Assembly: GCA_963793335.1 (NCBI GenBank)
Contig: CAWBZS010000027.1
Coordinates: 69,568-133,567 of the forward strand
Reading direction: 5' to 3'
From: Sva-07 sp963793335
GTDB taxonomy: Bacteria; Actinomycetota; Acidimicrobiia; Acidimicrobiales; Ilumatobacteraceae
Length of the DNA: 64,000 nucleotides
Shown here: positions 52,397 through 61,238 of the stretch, piece after piece
Layout of the letters: every line of letters starts with the position of its first letter
Numbering within the stretch: the first letter of the stretch is position 1
Program-made: the position numbers and the translations under genes
The notes under the pieces: generated by a model
What the model was told of the DNA's origin: nothing
The model's database searches: none
What the model saw: only the letters and a program-made list of their open reading frames with translations

Positions 52397-54113
52397 CTTG
52401 GGTGGGGAGGCGAGGGCCGGCGATGCGGAGGTCGTCGCGGCGGCGGGTGACTCCCCGGGCGTCCAGTTCGGCCACCAACGGCAAGGCGTACTTCCGGCTG
52501 GCACCAGTGGCATCACGGAACTGCGCGACCGTGAACCCCGCCGGAGCCTCGGCGAGCAGCCCCGCGGCAACCAACCCGGCGGCGTCGATCGTGTCGGCGT
52601 GAAAGTGCACACCCTCACGGACCACCACATGACCGCGACGCACGAGCTCGCGTAGCTCGCCCCGGTCGACTCCATCCGGCTGGGGGGGAGCGAATCCGCC
52701 GGCGAGCAACTCATCAAGGTACGGGTGATCAGCCACCGGGTCGACCGCGTCGGCCGGGCGAACGGTCGCCGCATCGACCACCACCTCGTCGAGGGTGGCA
52801 AGCACCGCCCGTTCGCGTGCATCGAACGCTGCCACGTCGAGGCCGGTCGGGCCCGCTGCATCGACGCGCGCCATGACGGCGTCGCGCATCGCCGCCAGTT
52901 CGTCGTCGGTCGTCAACCACTCCCCGACGGTGGGTATCACCTGCTCGCCGGTCAACTGTTCGACGTCGGCCGCGGTGACCCATCCCCGCTCGCGCACCAC
53001 CCGCTCGACCGTCCGATCGGGCGCTGCCCGAGATGCACGCAGTATCGGGTCGATGTCGAGCACCACTCCCCCGCCGACCGTTTCGTCGCGCCCCGACTCC
53101 CGAAGCACGAACCGGTCGCCAGGCAACAGCGGCAACCGCTCGGGGAGGAACACCCGAATCGCGCCGGTCGCGCCCGGAGCGATGGTCTCGGTGCCGAGCA
53201 CTCGGACCTTCACGGGATACTCCCCGGAGCCGAAGTAGGCCACGAACGCCCCGCGTCGCGACACCTCGTGGTCGAGAGCCTCGAGCACCTCCACCGAGGC
53301 ATCGAGCCGATCGGTGCCGCGCCACTGCGACGCGAGCACCACGGCGTGGCCCCGCCCGAGCTCGTGGTGGTCGATGCCGGCGAGGTTCACTGCGACACGG
53401 TTGCCCGGGCCGATGTCGTCCACCACGCGTCCTGCCGTCTGCAACCCCCGAACCCGAGCGGCGCGACCTGCGGGTTCGATCTGCACGCTCTGGTCCACGC
53501 CGAGCCGTCCACCGGTGAGGGTGCCGGTCACGACGGTGCCGCTGCCCTTGGCGGCGAACACGCGGTCGACCCACAGACGCGGTCGACCCACGTCGCCAGC
53601 CCCGTCACTGCGTTCGATCAGCCCATCGAGCTCTCCACGAAGTTCCTCGATCCCCACTCCAGTCGTCGACGACACCGCAACCACGGGAGCGTCGGCCAGG
53701 AACGTCCCGGCGACGTGATCGGCGACATCCATGTGGGCCAGCTCGGCCAGGTCGTCGTCGACGAGATCGATCTTGGTGAGCACCACGATGCCGCGCTGCA
53801 TCCCGAGCAGCTCGACGATGCGCAGGTGTTCCTCGGACTGCGGCTTCCACCCTTCCGTGGCTGCGACCACGAAGAGGCAGGCGTCCACCCCGCCGACACC
53901 GGCCAGCATGTTGCGCAGGAAGCGCACGTGACCCGGCACGTCAACGAAGCTGACCTCCGCGCCGCTCGGCAGCGTGGTGTGCGCGAAACCGAGATCGATC
54001 GTGAGACCGCGCTGTTTCTCCTCGGCGAGGCGATCGGGGTCGGTGCCGGTGAGTGCAAGCACGAGTGACGACTTGCCGTGATCGACGTGGCCGGCGGTGG
54101 CGACGACCGTCAC
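52389..54113 (-). CDS. selB: Selenocysteine-specific elongation factor
   Basis: This 574-residue GTPase carries selenocysteyl-tRNA to the ribosome at UGA codons with a SECIS element. G1 is AGHVDHGKSSLV near residue 7, DVPGHVRFLRNML near residue 56, LTKIDLVDDD near 112. Beta-barrel domains follow to about residue 330, then winged-helix domains to the end (VAQFRDATGASRKYALPLVAELD), which bind the mRNA hairpin. It starts at GTG 54113, overlapping the selA stop as GTGA. Its stop lies inside a palindromic repeat. Confidence 0.95.
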   Translation of the reverse strand: MTVVATAGHVDHGKSSLVLALTGTDPDRLAEEKQRGLTIDLGFAHTTLPSGAEVSFVDVPGHVRFLRNMLAGVGGVDACLFVVAATEGWKPQSEEHLRIVELLGMQRGIVVLTKIDLVDDDLAELAHMDVADHVAGTFLADAPVVAVSSTTGVGIEELRGELDGLIERSDGAGDVGRPRLWVDRVFAAKGSGTVVTGTLTGGRLGVDQSVQIEPAGRAARVRGLQTAGRVVDDIGPGNRVAVNLAGIDHHELGRGHAVVLASQWRGTDRLDASVEVLEALDHEVSRRGAFVAYFGSGEYPVKVRVLGTETIAPGATGAIRVFLPERLPLLPGDRFVLRESGRDETVGGGVVLDIDPILRASRAAPDRTVERVVRERGWVTAADVEQLTGEQVIPTVGEWLTTDDELAAMRDAVMARVDAAGPTGLDVAAFDARERAVLATLDEVVVDAATVRPADAVDPVADHPYLDELLAGGFAPPQPDGVDRGELRELVRRGHVVVREGVHFHADTIDAAGLVAAGLLAEAPAGFTVAQFRDATGASRKYALPLVAELDARGVTRRRDDLRIAGPRLPTQER

Positions 54114-55417
54114 GACACGTCGGCGCTCGCGGCCAGCAGCGCGTCGATGACGGCCGCATCGTCGGCCGGTGCGACCGACCGGAGGTCCAGCATCGTTCGG
54201 TCGTCGCGCGAGCGGGCGATCACCGGTGGATCGTGGCGGCGCAGTGCGGCGAGCACATCGCCATCGACCTCGACACCGTGCGACGCCATCGTGACCCCCG
54301 GCGCCGAACCGGCACCCGGCAGCGACTCCATCGGGGCAGCGACAGCGGACGGATGCACATGGGAGACCGCCGCGACGATGGCATCGGCTCGTTCGCGCAG
54401 GGCTCCGATGGGCGTGGCGACCATCGCCCAGAACGCCACATCGGTGCCAGCGCGCTTGTCGAGGTAGGCCAACGCGGTGTCTTGCAGCGCGGCGAGCACG
54501 AGTCCGCCGGGCCGAAGTGCACGGGCGAGCGGATGCCGCTGGCAGCGTGCGACCAGGTCGGCCCGGCCGGCGATGATGCCCGCTTGCGGACCGCCGAGGA
54601 GCTTGTCGCCGCTGAAGGTGATCAACGCTGCGCCGTCCGCCAGCGTCTGCACTGCCGCAGGCTCTCCGGCCAGCCAGGCGGGCGGGGCTCCTCGAAGCCA
54701 CGGGCAGGTGGCGTCGAGCAGTCCGCTGCCGATGTCGGCAACCACGGGCACGCCAAGCGCAGAGAGCTCCGCAACCGACGTCTCCTCGACGAATCCTTCG
54801 ACCCGGTAGTTGCTCGGGTGCACCTTGAACAGCAGTGCGGCGTCGACGTCGGGTCGCTCGATCGCTCGGCGGTAGTCGTCGACCCGGGTGCGGTTGGTGG
54901 TGCCGACGTCGACGAGCCTGGCTCCCGACTGCTCCATCACCTCGGGGACACGGAACGAGCCGCCGATCTCGACGCTCTCCCCGCGGCTGACGGGCACATC
55001 TCGCCCTGCAGCCAGCGCGGCGAGCACGAGCATCACCGCTGCAGCGTTGTTGTTGACGACCATCGCCGCCTCTGCCCCGCACAGGCGCGCCAGCAACTGG
55101 CCAACGGCGGTCTGTCGAGATCCTCGAGCACCCGTCGCGAGATCGAACTCGACCGTGAACGCTGCGGCATCCTGATGATGCTGCAGCGGGGCGCGACCCA
55201 AGTTGGTGTGCAACAGCACACCGGTGGCGTTGATCACCGGGGTGAGCAGCGACCGTCGGTAGGCCTCCGCCTGTGCGGCCGCCGACTCGACATCGCCGGA
55301 GTCGATGGCGCGACGGGCGATGTCGACACAGATCGGGTGAGGGAGCCCGGACGATGCCAGCGACCTTGCGAGCGTGTCGACGGATGGCGGACGCTGCCGG
55401 TCGGTCGATGCGCTCAT
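54110..55417 (-). CDS. selA: L-seryl-tRNA(Sec) selenium transferase
   Basis: This 435-residue PLP enzyme converts seryl-tRNA(Sec) to selenocysteyl-tRNA(Sec). INATGVLLHTNLGRAPL near residue 80, VVNNNAAAVML near 135, LFKVHPSNYRVEGF near 220 and the PLP lysine in LITFSGDKLLGGPQAGII near 290 match bacterial SelA. The start ATG 55417 follows TAGGAT by 7 nt. selA and selB together mean this organism makes selenoproteins; selC (tRNA-Sec) and selD are not in the window. Confidence 0.95.
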   Translation of the reverse strand: MSASTDRQRPPSVDTLARSLASSGLPHPICVDIARRAIDSGDVESAAAQAEAYRRSLLTPVINATGVLLHTNLGRAPLQHHQDAAAFTVEFDLATGARGSRQTAVGQLLARLCGAEAAMVVNNNAAAVMLVLAALAAGRDVPVSRGESVEIGGSFRVPEVMEQSGARLVDVGTTNRTRVDDYRRAIERPDVDAALLFKVHPSNYRVEGFVEETSVAELSALGVPVVADIGSGLLDATCPWLRGAPPAWLAGEPAAVQTLADGAALITFSGDKLLGGPQAGIIAGRADLVARCQRHPLARALRPGGLVLAALQDTALAYLDKRAGTDVAFWAMVATPIGALRERADAIVAAVSHVHPSAVAAPMESLPGAGSAPGVTMASHGVEVDGDVLAALRRHDPPVIARSRDDRTMLDLRSVAPADDAAVIDALLAASADVS

Positions 55418-55424
55418 CGGCTGG

Positions 55425-55430
55425 ATCCTA
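55425..55430 (-). promoter_or_regulatory. -10 box (TAGGAT) of selAB, leaderless
   Basis: It is read on the minus strand and lies 7 nt before the ATG at 55417. Confidence 0.55.
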
Positions 55431-55475
55431 CGGGCATCACCGAAACCTGATCGAGTGAAGCTGGGTCCAGACAAC

Positions 55476-55514
55476 GATCAGCCCGCACCCAGGCGAGCCG
55501 GGTGCGGGCTGATC
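55476..55514 (-). terminator. Perfect hairpin after the small antitoxin-like gene
   Basis: GATCAGCCCGCACCC (55476-55490) pairs perfectly with GGGTGCGGGCTGATC (55500-55514) around a 9-base loop. It is 21 nt downstream of the small gene's stop and upstream of selA, which it insulates. Confidence 0.75.
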
Positions 55515-55535
55515 GGAGACTGCGATCGCTGGTGA

Positions 55536-55709
55536 TCAGGCGTCGGGGAGCTTGTCGACGGCGTCCTTGGCCGCCTCAGCGCCCTGCTGCACCTTGGCGC
55601 CGTGCTCGCCGGCCTTGTCGTCGACGACGTCGGCTGCCTTGTCGATGCCCTGCTTGACCTGGGTCTTGTTGCCACCCAGCTTGGACTTGATGCTGTCGAG
55701 CATTCCCAT
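55536..55709 (-). CDS. Small antitoxin-like protein (MT0933/Rv0909-type)
   Basis: This 57-residue gene begins MGMLDSIKSKLGGNKTQV and continues with charged repeats GIDKAADVVDDKAG and GAEAAKDAVDKLPDA. The amphipathic Lys/Asp/Ala pattern and length match the family of small mycobacterial proteins labelled antitoxin (Rv0909/MT0933-like). A purine-rich AGAGAGAAA precedes the ATG. No toxin gene is beside it, so an antitoxin role is uncertain; it may be a CsbD-like stress protein. Confidence 0.75.
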   Translation of the reverse strand: MGMLDSIKSKLGGNKTQVKQGIDKAADVVDDKAGEHGAKVQQGAEAAKDAVDKLPDA

Positions 55710-55787
55710 GTTGTTTCTCTCTTTCGTTGACTACGGCGGTGGAACGTACCCGCACCAATCCGAGTTCGCTCTGGCCCGGTCGACAAC

Positions 55788-56888
55788 TCATGCGGGCAAC
55801 ACCGCAGCGGCCCTCGCCGCGTCGAGCACCGCGACGCCGTGAGCGAGCGCTGAACGTTCCCACTCGGCGTCGTCGGGCGTCGAGCCGCAGCGATGGTCCC
55901 AGACGATCCGTGCATGCTCCGGATTCGATCGATCACCGTGGAGGTGCACCCAGTGCTCGGCTCGTTCGTTGATGATCATTCGGGTGTCGGACCTCGTGCC
56001 GAGTTCCATCGTGACCGTTCTCCATGTGGCGCCGGGGACGACGTCGGCGAGCCCGGCAGCAATCTGGCCGTGCTTCGGCCCGGTGGAGGCATCGGGTGAT
56101 GCGGTGCACTCCACCTGCGCATCGCCGAACACGGTGCGCAGCCAGGCGTCGTCCGGATCGCCGGGTGCCGAATGCGACAGCATGGTGTACGTCCCGAACG
56201 GGCCATGGCCAGTGTGCAGATCGAGCACGAGCACCTCGTCGACGCCAGCGAGGTGATCGCCGACGATCGTCGCCAGGATCCTGTTCGACTCCTCGGTGCG
56301 ATCACCACCAAAGTACAGCCCGTCGGGGTGGGTGTACTGACCTTCGCTCACCGCCGACTTCACCCACGGGTACCCGCGTTCCTCGATCAGCGCACGAGTG
56401 ACGTCGAGCAGCGACTCGGCGGTCGGCGGATGCACACCGCCGGGGACGAGATGCGGGTGCAGGATCTCGTAGCCAGGGTTGTCCGGAACCTCGGTGCGCG
56501 CGTCGCGGCCCCAGTTTCGATTGAGGTCGACGTTCGACTCGTTCTGACGCCGCCAGTACGACATCCCCCAGGGGTTGACACCGTGAATCATCACGATCGA
56601 GGCATCGTCGGGGAGCCCCGGGTCCGTACCGAGGGCCCACCGGTCGATCGCGTCGCACATCAGCGCCGACGACGAGAACCCCTCGTCGCCGTGAACACCC
56701 GCCATCACCAGGAGCGCTCGTCTCGGGCTCGACGAACCGAACGAGCACACGTCGATGGTGAGTTGTTGACCGTGGAGCCCGGTGGCCTCGATGGGGTGGA
56801 CCCCGAATGTCGCACCGGCATTCGTGACGCTCCATCGGAACCGTTCGCGGCACTCGTCATAGGTCAGCGGGAACCGATCGGCACGCAT
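55788..56888 (-). CDS. DUF2817 (M14-like) peptidase
   Basis: This 366-residue protein has the metallocarboxypeptidase-like zinc motif MAGVHGDEGF near residue 65 (H-x2-E), NPWGMSYWRRQNESNVDLNRNWG near 110 and LDLHTGHGPFG near 230 with a third ligand. A late glutamate (VTMELGTRSD) may be the catalytic base. DUF2817 belongs to the M14 clan and is usually about this size. The substrate is unknown. The start ATG 56888 follows TACCGT by 6 nt. Confidence 0.87.
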   Translation of the reverse strand: MRADRFPLTYDECRERFRWSVTNAGATFGVHPIEATGLHGQQLTIDVCSFGSSSPRRALLVMAGVHGDEGFSSSALMCDAIDRWALGTDPGLPDDASIVMIHGVNPWGMSYWRRQNESNVDLNRNWGRDARTEVPDNPGYEILHPHLVPGGVHPPTAESLLDVTRALIEERGYPWVKSAVSEGQYTHPDGLYFGGDRTEESNRILATIVGDHLAGVDEVLVLDLHTGHGPFGTYTMLSHSAPGDPDDAWLRTVFGDAQVECTASPDASTGPKHGQIAAGLADVVPGATWRTVTMELGTRSDTRMIINERAEHWVHLHGDRSNPEHARIVWDHRCGSTPDDAEWERSALAHGVAVLDAARAAAVLPA

Positions 56889-56894
56889 GGAGCG

Positions 56895-56900
56895 ACGGTA
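56895..56900 (-). promoter_or_regulatory. -10 box (TACCGT) of the DUF2817 gene, leaderless
   Basis: It is read on the minus strand and lies 6 nt before the ATG at 56888. Confidence 0.5.
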
Positions 56901-57022
56901 GCGACCGACGTGTGCTGGAGCGGGCACCGTACGACCGCTCCCTGTGAGTGCGCGGGCGAGGTCCCTCCGGCTGGCGGTATCGTGTCGTGTGTCGTGACGA
57001 CACAACGAGAACTGGACCTGCG

Positions 57023-57778
57023 ATGAAGAGCTGGTGGCGAGCGGTCATCAGCTATCCGCCCACCTGGATCGCCGCCGTCGTGCTCGGTGTCACGGTGTGG
57101 GCGATCGTCAGCCTGCTCGATCCCCCTGGGTTCCTCGTCGGCGTACTCGTGGCGCTCTCGGTGGTGGCCATCGCAACGTGGCCGCTCACGATGTCCGCGA
57201 CCGGCACCCTGGCGAACTTGCAGTTCGAGATCCCTCGCGTCGAGGAGGTCGACCCCGACGAACTCGCTCAGCTCGAAACCGAACTCGCGGCACTCACCGA
57301 CACCCAGCCCTTGGAGCAACTCGCTGCGCTGCAGCAGAAGCGCCAAAGCCTCATCAACGTCCTCCAACGACGCCTCGATTCGGGGGAACTCACCTACTCG
57401 CGCTACCTGGCCACGTCTCAGCAGGTCTTCAACTCGGCGCTGCACAACCTGCACGAGGTCGCCGTGTCGTACGAGAGCATCAGCTCGATCGACGAGGGCT
57501 ACATCGATCGTCGCCTCGCTGAGCTGGCCGGGGACGACAGCGACGACCCGTCCGCGGCCCGCGAGCGCGAGACCCTCGAGTCGCGACGCAACATCCGCAC
57601 GAGCCAGCGGCGCCGCATCGCTCAGCTCCTCGCCCAGAACGAGTCGGCGCTCACCGCACTCAATCGCACCACCACCGCACTCGCCGACGTCCCGATCGGC
57701 AAACGACCGGAAGACGCCGACGCGGCCATGGCGGCACTCGAACAGCTCGCCGACCGTGCCGGCGACTACGCACTGTGA
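57023..57778 (+). CDS. XpaC-like membrane protein with coiled coil
   Basis: This 251-residue protein has two N-terminal helices (about residues 14-33 and 37-57, with PPTWIAAVVLGVTVWAIVSLL) followed by a long cytoplasmic coiled coil (about 70-250) containing ELAQLETELAAL, LAALQQKRQSLINVLQRRL and RRIAQLLAQNESALTALNR. The layout and its partner TelA recall XpaC of Firmicutes, but sequence similarity is too weak to be sure. It is the first gene of a four-gene run: 52 nt to TelA. Confidence 0.78.
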   Translation: MKSWWRAVISYPPTWIAAVVLGVTVWAIVSLLDPPGFLVGVLVALSVVAIATWPLTMSATGTLANLQFEIPRVEEVDPDELAQLETELAALTDTQPLEQLAALQQKRQSLINVLQRRLDSGELTYSRYLATSQQVFNSALHNLHEVAVSYESISSIDEGYIDRRLAELAGDDSDDPSAARERETLESRRNIRTSQRRRIAQLLAQNESALTALNRTTTALADVPIGKRPEDADAAMAALEQLADRAGDYAL

Positions 57779-57830
57779 CCATCGTCGCCGGCCCAGGCGC
57801 CCACCACTCGACCACCCGGAGGAACATCCC

Positions 57831-59078
57831 GTGACCGACAATCAGCAATCCACCCAGACGACGTCACCCGGCAGCGCCCCGGTCCTCGCGCTCGACCTGA
57901 ATGTCGAGGCCGCGAAGGCCGAGATCGTCGTGCCCGAGCCAGACCCCACCGACGAGTTGCGTGCCCAGGCCGACGCCCAAGTGGCTCAGCTGCTCACCAT
58001 CGATCCGACCGACGACGGGGCCCGCACCGCCGCCCGTGACGCCGTCGATGCAATGGGCCGCGACCTGCAGACCCGCTCGGCCACGCGCAGCAAGATGCTG
58101 CAGGCCCCGCTTCGTGACATCTCGCAGAACTCCGAGGACGGAGGCGAGGTCGCCAAGTCGCTGTCCGATCTGCGCATCGAGGTGGAGCAACTCGACCCGA
58201 CGGGCCTCGACACCGAGGCTGGATGGTTCACCCGAGCGATCGGCAAGATCCCCGGCGTCGGCACACCGCTGAAGCGCTACTTCATGCGCTACGAGAGCTC
58301 CCAGACGCAGATCGACGCCATCGTGCAGTCGCTGGAGAAGGGGCGCGACCAGCTCAAGCGCGACAACATCACGCTCGGCGACGACCAGAAGCAGATGCGC
58401 GAGCTCACCCACGCGCTCGCCGACCAGATCGCGCTCGCCCAGGCGCTCGACGCATCGGTGGTCGACAAGCTGGCCACCGAGATCACCGCTGACGACCCGC
58501 GCCGCAAGTTCGTCGAGGAGGACATCCTCTTCGCGCTCCGTCAACGAACGCTCGACCTGCAGCAGCAGCTGGCCGTCAACCAGCAGGGTGTGCTGGCGAT
58601 CGAGATCCTGATCCGCAACAACCGAGAGCTGATCCGTGGTGTCGACCGGGCCCTTGACGTCACGATCAGCGCGCTGCAGGTGGCGGTCACCGTTGCACTT
58701 GCGCTCGCTCACCAGAAGATCGTCCTCGACAAGATCGAGGCGATCAACACCACCACGTCGTCGATGATCGCCGGCACCGCCGAGCGCCTCAAGACCCAGG
58801 GCACTGCGATCCATCAGCAGGCCTCGAGCACCATGCTCGACATGGAGGCGCTGAAGACCGCCTTCGCCGACATCGACATCGCACTCGACGAGATCTCCCG
58901 CTATCGCCGCGAGGCGCTGCCCACCATGGCGGGCACGATTCTCGAACTCGATCAGCTCACCGCCGAGTCCGAGGCGGCGATCAGCCAGATGGAGAGCGGC
59001 AGGTCGGCCACCGACCGCCTCGACTCCGGCGACACCATCGACGTCGGCGACATCACGTCGAAGGGCGAGTCCACATGA
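57831..59078 (+). CDS. telA: TelA family protein (toxic anion resistance)
   Basis: This 415-residue soluble helical protein matches TelA. The family core spans about residues 40-380, including SLSDLRIEVEQLDPTG, LKRYFMRYESSQTQIDAIVQSLEKGRDQL and DILFALRQRTLDLQQQLAVNQQGVLAIEILIRNNRELIRGVDRAL. TelA genes are tied to tellurite and stress tolerance, though the molecular role is unclear. GTG 57831 has GGAGG 8 nt upstream. Its stop overlaps the VWA lipoprotein gene as ATGA. Confidence 0.9.
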   Translation: MTDNQQSTQTTSPGSAPVLALDLNVEAAKAEIVVPEPDPTDELRAQADAQVAQLLTIDPTDDGARTAARDAVDAMGRDLQTRSATRSKMLQAPLRDISQNSEDGGEVAKSLSDLRIEVEQLDPTGLDTEAGWFTRAIGKIPGVGTPLKRYFMRYESSQTQIDAIVQSLEKGRDQLKRDNITLGDDQKQMRELTHALADQIALAQALDASVVDKLATEITADDPRRKFVEEDILFALRQRTLDLQQQLAVNQQGVLAIEILIRNNRELIRGVDRALDVTISALQVAVTVALALAHQKIVLDKIEAINTTTSSMIAGTAERLKTQGTAIHQQASSTMLDMEALKTAFADIDIALDEISRYRREALPTMAGTILELDQLTAESEAAISQMESGRSATDRLDSGDTIDVGDITSKGEST

Positions 59079-60775
59079 CCCGGGGACGAACCGTCGCCAA
59101 GCTCGCGGCGACCACGCTCATCTTCGCTTTCGTGGCCGCGGCCTGCGGGCTGACGACCGAAGAGACCAGCGAACCGCTCGACCCGGCAGCCGCGACCGAG
59201 CGGCTGGACGAACTCGCCGACGACATCGGCTGGCTCGACGACCCGGTCAGCCGAAGCGCCTCGATTCCACCTCCGACCGGAGCCAACCTGGCCAACACGC
59301 TCCCCCCGCTCGACGAATTCGAGATCGTCGTGCCCGAGAATGGGCGGGCCGACGGTGTGGTCGAGATCTGGGCGTCCACCGAGAAGTCCGGCTCGGACAC
59401 CGACGGTTGGATGACCGAGGTGGCCACCGCGTTCAATCGTGAGGGTTTCACCCTGTCCGACGGCTCACCGGCGTCGGTGGACCTCCGGCGCATCGCCTCC
59501 GGCACCGGCTATCAGTACATCGCACAGGGCGAAGAGTTGCCTGATGCGTTCTCGCCGTCGAACGAACTGTGGATCGAGATGGCCGGCGAATTCGAGACGA
59601 TGACCGAAGTCCGTCCGCAGATGGTCCCCAATGTGGCCGGCATCGTGATGAAGACCGAGACCGCTGACGAACTCCGGGCAAACTACGGCGAACTGACTGC
59701 GGAGAACCTGGTCGATGCCGTGATCGCCGGCGAACTCGTGATGGGCTACACGGACCCGTTCGCATCGAGTACCGGTCTCAACTTCCTGCTCACCGTGCTC
59801 GACTCGATCGCCGACGGCGACCAGAGCCAGCTGACCTCACCCGACGTGGCCAGCGTCTTCGAGCAGTTCCAGCGCCAGGTGCCATTCGTGGCCCTGACCA
59901 CACTGCAGATGCGCGACTCGGTCGAGAACGACACCGGCACGCTCGACACCTTCGTGATGGAGTGGCAGACCTATGCCAACACCGACTCGCTGCAGTCCGG
60001 GTTCGAGTTCATCCCGTTCGGGGTGCGCCACGACAACCCGCTGTACGCCGTGGGCGACCTCACCGCAGCCCAGGACGAGACGCTGGAGCTGTTCGCCCAG
60101 TTCGCCGAACGCCCCGAATATCAGGAGCTGGCAACCGAGTTCGGGTTCGACCCGCCGGAGTACACGCCGACGATCGAAGCGCCGTCGGGTGCAACGCTGA
60201 TCGACGTCCAGAACGTCTGGAAGGACAAGAAGGATGGTGGCCGCCCGGTGGCGACGGTGTTCGTCGTCGACGTCAGTGGCTCGATGGAAGGCACCCGGAT
60301 CCAGTCGGTACGCAACGCCATGGTGTCGGCGCGAGAGTTCATCAAGCCCGAAACCCAGGTCGGTGTCGTCGAATTCAACGACACCGCGACCAAGCGTCTC
60401 GACATCGCCGAGTTCGACCTCAATCAGCAGGGCCGGTACGCGGCGATCGCCGAGGATCTCGCCCCCGGCGGCGGCACGGCGATGTACGACGGCATCGTGC
60501 TGGGCTTGAAGATGTTGGAGGACCAGCGGGCGGCCGACCCCGACCTCAAGACATTGCTCGTTGTACTGACCGACGGAGAAACCACCGACGGCTTGCGTTT
60601 CGAGGACGTCGACGAGACGATCGCCGGGCTTCGGATCCCGGTGTACACCGTTGGTTTCGAAGCCGACCTCGACGAGCTCGGCCGCGTGTCGTCGCTGGTC
60701 GAAGCCGCCAGCATCGATGCCAGCGAAGAGGACGTCGAGTTCAAGATCGCGGCGCTGTTCAACGCCGGTGGCTGA
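59075..60775 (+). CDS. Lipoprotein with solute-binding-protein-like and C-terminal VWA domains
   Basis: This 566-residue protein has a lipobox VAAAC (Cys24). Residues 90-370 resemble a type 2 periplasmic binding protein (DGVVEIWASTEKSGSDTDGWMTEVATAF..., GYTDPFASSTGLNFLLTVLD). From about residue 385 a VWA domain follows with the metal site DVSGS (D399, S401, S403) and LVVLTDGETTDG. Its context (TelA upstream, a small VWA-like protein downstream) suggests an extracytoplasmic sensor or scaffold of the system. The start overlaps telA. Confidence 0.87.
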   Translation: MTRGRTVAKLAATTLIFAFVAAACGLTTEETSEPLDPAAATERLDELADDIGWLDDPVSRSASIPPPTGANLANTLPPLDEFEIVVPENGRADGVVEIWASTEKSGSDTDGWMTEVATAFNREGFTLSDGSPASVDLRRIASGTGYQYIAQGEELPDAFSPSNELWIEMAGEFETMTEVRPQMVPNVAGIVMKTETADELRANYGELTAENLVDAVIAGELVMGYTDPFASSTGLNFLLTVLDSIADGDQSQLTSPDVASVFEQFQRQVPFVALTTLQMRDSVENDTGTLDTFVMEWQTYANTDSLQSGFEFIPFGVRHDNPLYAVGDLTAAQDETLELFAQFAERPEYQELATEFGFDPPEYTPTIEAPSGATLIDVQNVWKDKKDGGRPVATVFVVDVSGSMEGTRIQSVRNAMVSAREFIKPETQVGVVEFNDTATKRLDIAEFDLNQQGRYAAIAEDLAPGGGTAMYDGIVLGLKMLEDQRAADPDLKTLLVVLTDGETTDGLRFEDVDETIAGLRIPVYTVGFEADLDELGRVSSLVEAASIDASEEDVEFKIAALFNAGG

Positions 60776-60790
60776 TCGATCGGTTCGCCC

Positions 60791-61198
60791 ATGAAGCCGC
60801 TTGCCATCTGGCTCGCAATCGTCGCCGTCGTCTTCGGCGGGTACGCCGCCGTGACGATCGCGTTGCAGGAGACCGACCGCGTGTTCGTGTTCGTGGACGC
60901 CTCACAACCGATGGAACTGCTCGATTCCGAGATCGTCGTCGAACTCGATCGCATCGACGACCGCGACGATGCCGAATTCGCGCTCGCCCGCGGGCAGGAT
61001 CGCAGTAGCGAACTCGTGCACAGCTGGCAGACAGATCTGCGATGGGCGACCACACCGTTGTTCGCGCCGTGTTCGTTCGAGTCGATCGACACCTTTGCCG
61101 AGGCAAGCGATGCCGACGACAAGATCCTGATCACCACCGCCGGCTCGTGTGACACCAGCGCGCTCGCCGACTGGGAGATCATCGAACTCACACCCTGA
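60791..61198 (+). CDS. Small membrane-anchored VWA-like protein
   Basis: This 135-residue protein has one N-terminal helix (about residues 4-25) and a short domain starting VFVFVDASQPMELLDSE, which looks like the beginning of a VWA domain whose metal site is degenerate (DAS without the third Ser). Two cysteines (APCSF and GSCDT) may form a disulfide. It starts 15 nt after the VWA lipoprotein and ends the four-gene run. I do not recognise a defined family. Confidence 0.75.
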   Translation: MKPLAIWLAIVAVVFGGYAAVTIALQETDRVFVFVDASQPMELLDSEIVVELDRIDDRDDAEFALARGQDRSSELVHSWQTDLRWATTPLFAPCSFESIDTFAEASDADDKILITTAGSCDTSALADWEIIELTP

Positions 61199-61225
61199 GC
61201 GATCGCGCAGGGCGGATGGTCCGCA

Positions 61226-61231
61226 TAACCT
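61226..61231 (+). promoter_or_regulatory. -10 box (TAACCT) of dut, leaderless
   Basis: TAACCT ends 7 nt before the GTG at 61239. Confidence 0.5.
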
Positions 61232-61238
61232 CGACGAC

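Noticed and set aside
54120..55082. A long N-terminal extension of SelB
   Set aside because: The frame is open upstream of 54113, but it overlaps selA in another frame and has no SelB-like sequence; the GTP-binding motif begins five residues after GTG 54113.
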